DNA of 5,926 nucleotides, from the NCBI GenBank assembly GCA_025465385.1, contig JAODNG010000007.1:1-5926 (forward strand), written 5' to 3'. The notes beneath the pieces are model-generated. The model did not search any database. It saw nothing but the letters and a program-made list of their open reading frames with translations, and was not told the DNA's origin. Position 1 is the first letter of the stretch. The number at the start of each line of letters is the position of its first letter. Below, piece by piece: positions 5,207 to 5,926 of the stretch. The translations under genes and the position numbers were made by a program. This DNA is from Pseudonocardiales bacterium. Lineage in GTDB: Bacteria; Actinomycetota; Actinomycetes; Mycobacteriales; Pseudonocardiaceae.

Positions 5207-5926
5207 CCGCCAGGCCAGCCGGGGGGGCGGCGCCGATATTCCGTACCCCGCTGCCATGGCTGGCCGGGCTGCTGACGCTATACCTTCTAGTCCCAATCCT
5301 CGCCTACGCGATCCGGGTGGCTGGCACCCCAGCCAGCGCCCTCGCCGCCCCCGGGCTCGGTTCGGCACTGGCCGTGTCAGTGGAGACGGCCAGCATCTCG
5401 ACGGTGATCATCGCCGTCCTGGGCATCCCACTCGGCTACCTGCTCTCCCGCGGGCGCGGGCGCAGTTCGACGGTGGTCGGGGTCGCGGTGCAGCTTCCGC
5501 TGGCACTGCCACCGCTGATGAGCGGCATCCTGCTGATCTACCTGGTCGGCCCGTACACGTACCTCGGCCAGATCTTCCACGGCGCGCTGACTGACACCCG
5601 GGTCGGCATCGTGTTGGCCCAGACGTTCGTGGCAGCGCCGTTCCTCATCGTGGCTGCCCGGTCGGCGTTCGCCGCGCTGGACCCGGCCCTCGACGATGTG
5701 GCCGCCACCCTCGGGCACGGCCGGTGGTCGCGGTTCGCCCGGGTGGCGGTCCCGGCCGCCGCGCCGGGCATCGTCGCCGGCCTGCTGCTGGCATGGCTGC
5801 GCGCCTTCGGCGAGTTCGGCGCCACTGTGGTGCTCGCCTACCACCCGTTCTCCGTACCGGTATTCACCTACGTGCAGTTCGGCGGGACCGGGATCACCTC
5901 GACGCTGACCGCGGTCGGCGCCAGCC
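5203..5926 (+). CDS. modB: Molybdate/tungstate ABC transporter permease, 3' end cut by window
   Basis: The frame opens at the ATG overlapping the modA stop (ATGA, 5203-5206) and stays open to the right edge, giving 241 residues without a stop. ModB proteins usually have about 220-280, so only the C-terminus should be missing. Hydrophobic segments lie near 19-39, 55-81, 92-114, 134-152 and 187-211. The cytoplasmic EAA loop, which contacts the ATPase, is visible as DDVAATLGHGRWSRFARVAVPAAAPGI within 164-190, with the expected LG and VxxP positions. RAFGEFGATVVLAY (200-213) is typical of ModB/WtpB/CysT-type permeases. No strong ribosome binding site precedes the start, so translation is probably coupled to modA. 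The partner ATPase ModC is not in the window and is expected just downstream. Confidence 0.88.
   Translation, partial: MTARPAGGAAPIFRTPLPWLAGLLTLYLLVPILAYAIRVAGTPASALAAPGLGSALAVSVETASISTVIIAVLGIPLGYLLSRGRGRSSTVVGVAVQLPLALPPLMSGILLIYLVGPYTYLGQIFHGALTDTRVGIVLAQTFVAAPFLIVAARSAFAALDPALDDVAATLGHGRWSRFARVAVPAAAPGIVAGLLLAWLRAFGEFGATVVLAYHPFSVPVFTYVQFGGTGITSTLTAVGAS

Noticed and set aside
5377..5844. Minus-strand frame of 155 codons opposite modB
   Set aside because: modB has clear permease motifs and membrane segments on the plus strand, so this is its antisense shadow.

Overview
The window is GC-rich and reads as a chromosomal piece of an actinomycete. The signs are strongly G/C-biased third codon positions, a BldC/MerR-like helix-turn-helix joined to a Mop domain, a probable leaderless promoter, and tightly packed transporter genes. 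The genus cannot be named from the sequence alone. The right two thirds (about 1600-5926) is a molybdenum (possibly also tungsten) handling locus. The left part (about 1-1130) is gene-poor, rich in inverted repeats, and shows no intact gene.

Layout, left to right. A probable minus-strand gene start is cut by the left edge (1-16). About 1.1 kb without a recognisable gene follows, holding several clear hairpins. A broken plus-strand gene lies at 1134-1506: it has a ribosome binding site and a signal peptide, then a fragment resembling the small molybdopterin-binding oxidoreductase-fold proteins, disrupted by an internal loss and a frameshift. On the minus strand are two adjacent genes for the subunits of the molybdenum storage protein (MoSto): mosB (beta, 3343-2522) followed by mosA (alpha, 2451-1606). 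A 456-bp intergenic region with a perfect 15-bp inverted repeat separates them from a divergent plus-strand operon. That operon holds an HTH-Mop regulator (3800-4255), a molybdate/tungstate-binding lipoprotein (modA, 4268-5206) and an ABC permease (modB, 5203 to the right edge). The ATPase gene modC is expected just beyond the window.

How the parts fit (inference). The lipoprotein captures the oxyanion outside the membrane and passes it to the ModB permease. The Mop-domain protein probably senses cytoplasmic oxyanion and controls the region. MosA and MosB would form a cage that stores the imported metal as polyoxomolybdate in an ATP-dependent way. Import, sensing and storage are therefore encoded side by side. 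MoSto is best known from the diazotroph Azotobacter vinelandii, so an actinobacterial copy next to its own importer is notable. The alpha subunit here also lacks several residues that I recall as cluster or nucleotide contacts in the Azotobacter protein, so the stored cluster or its chemistry may differ.
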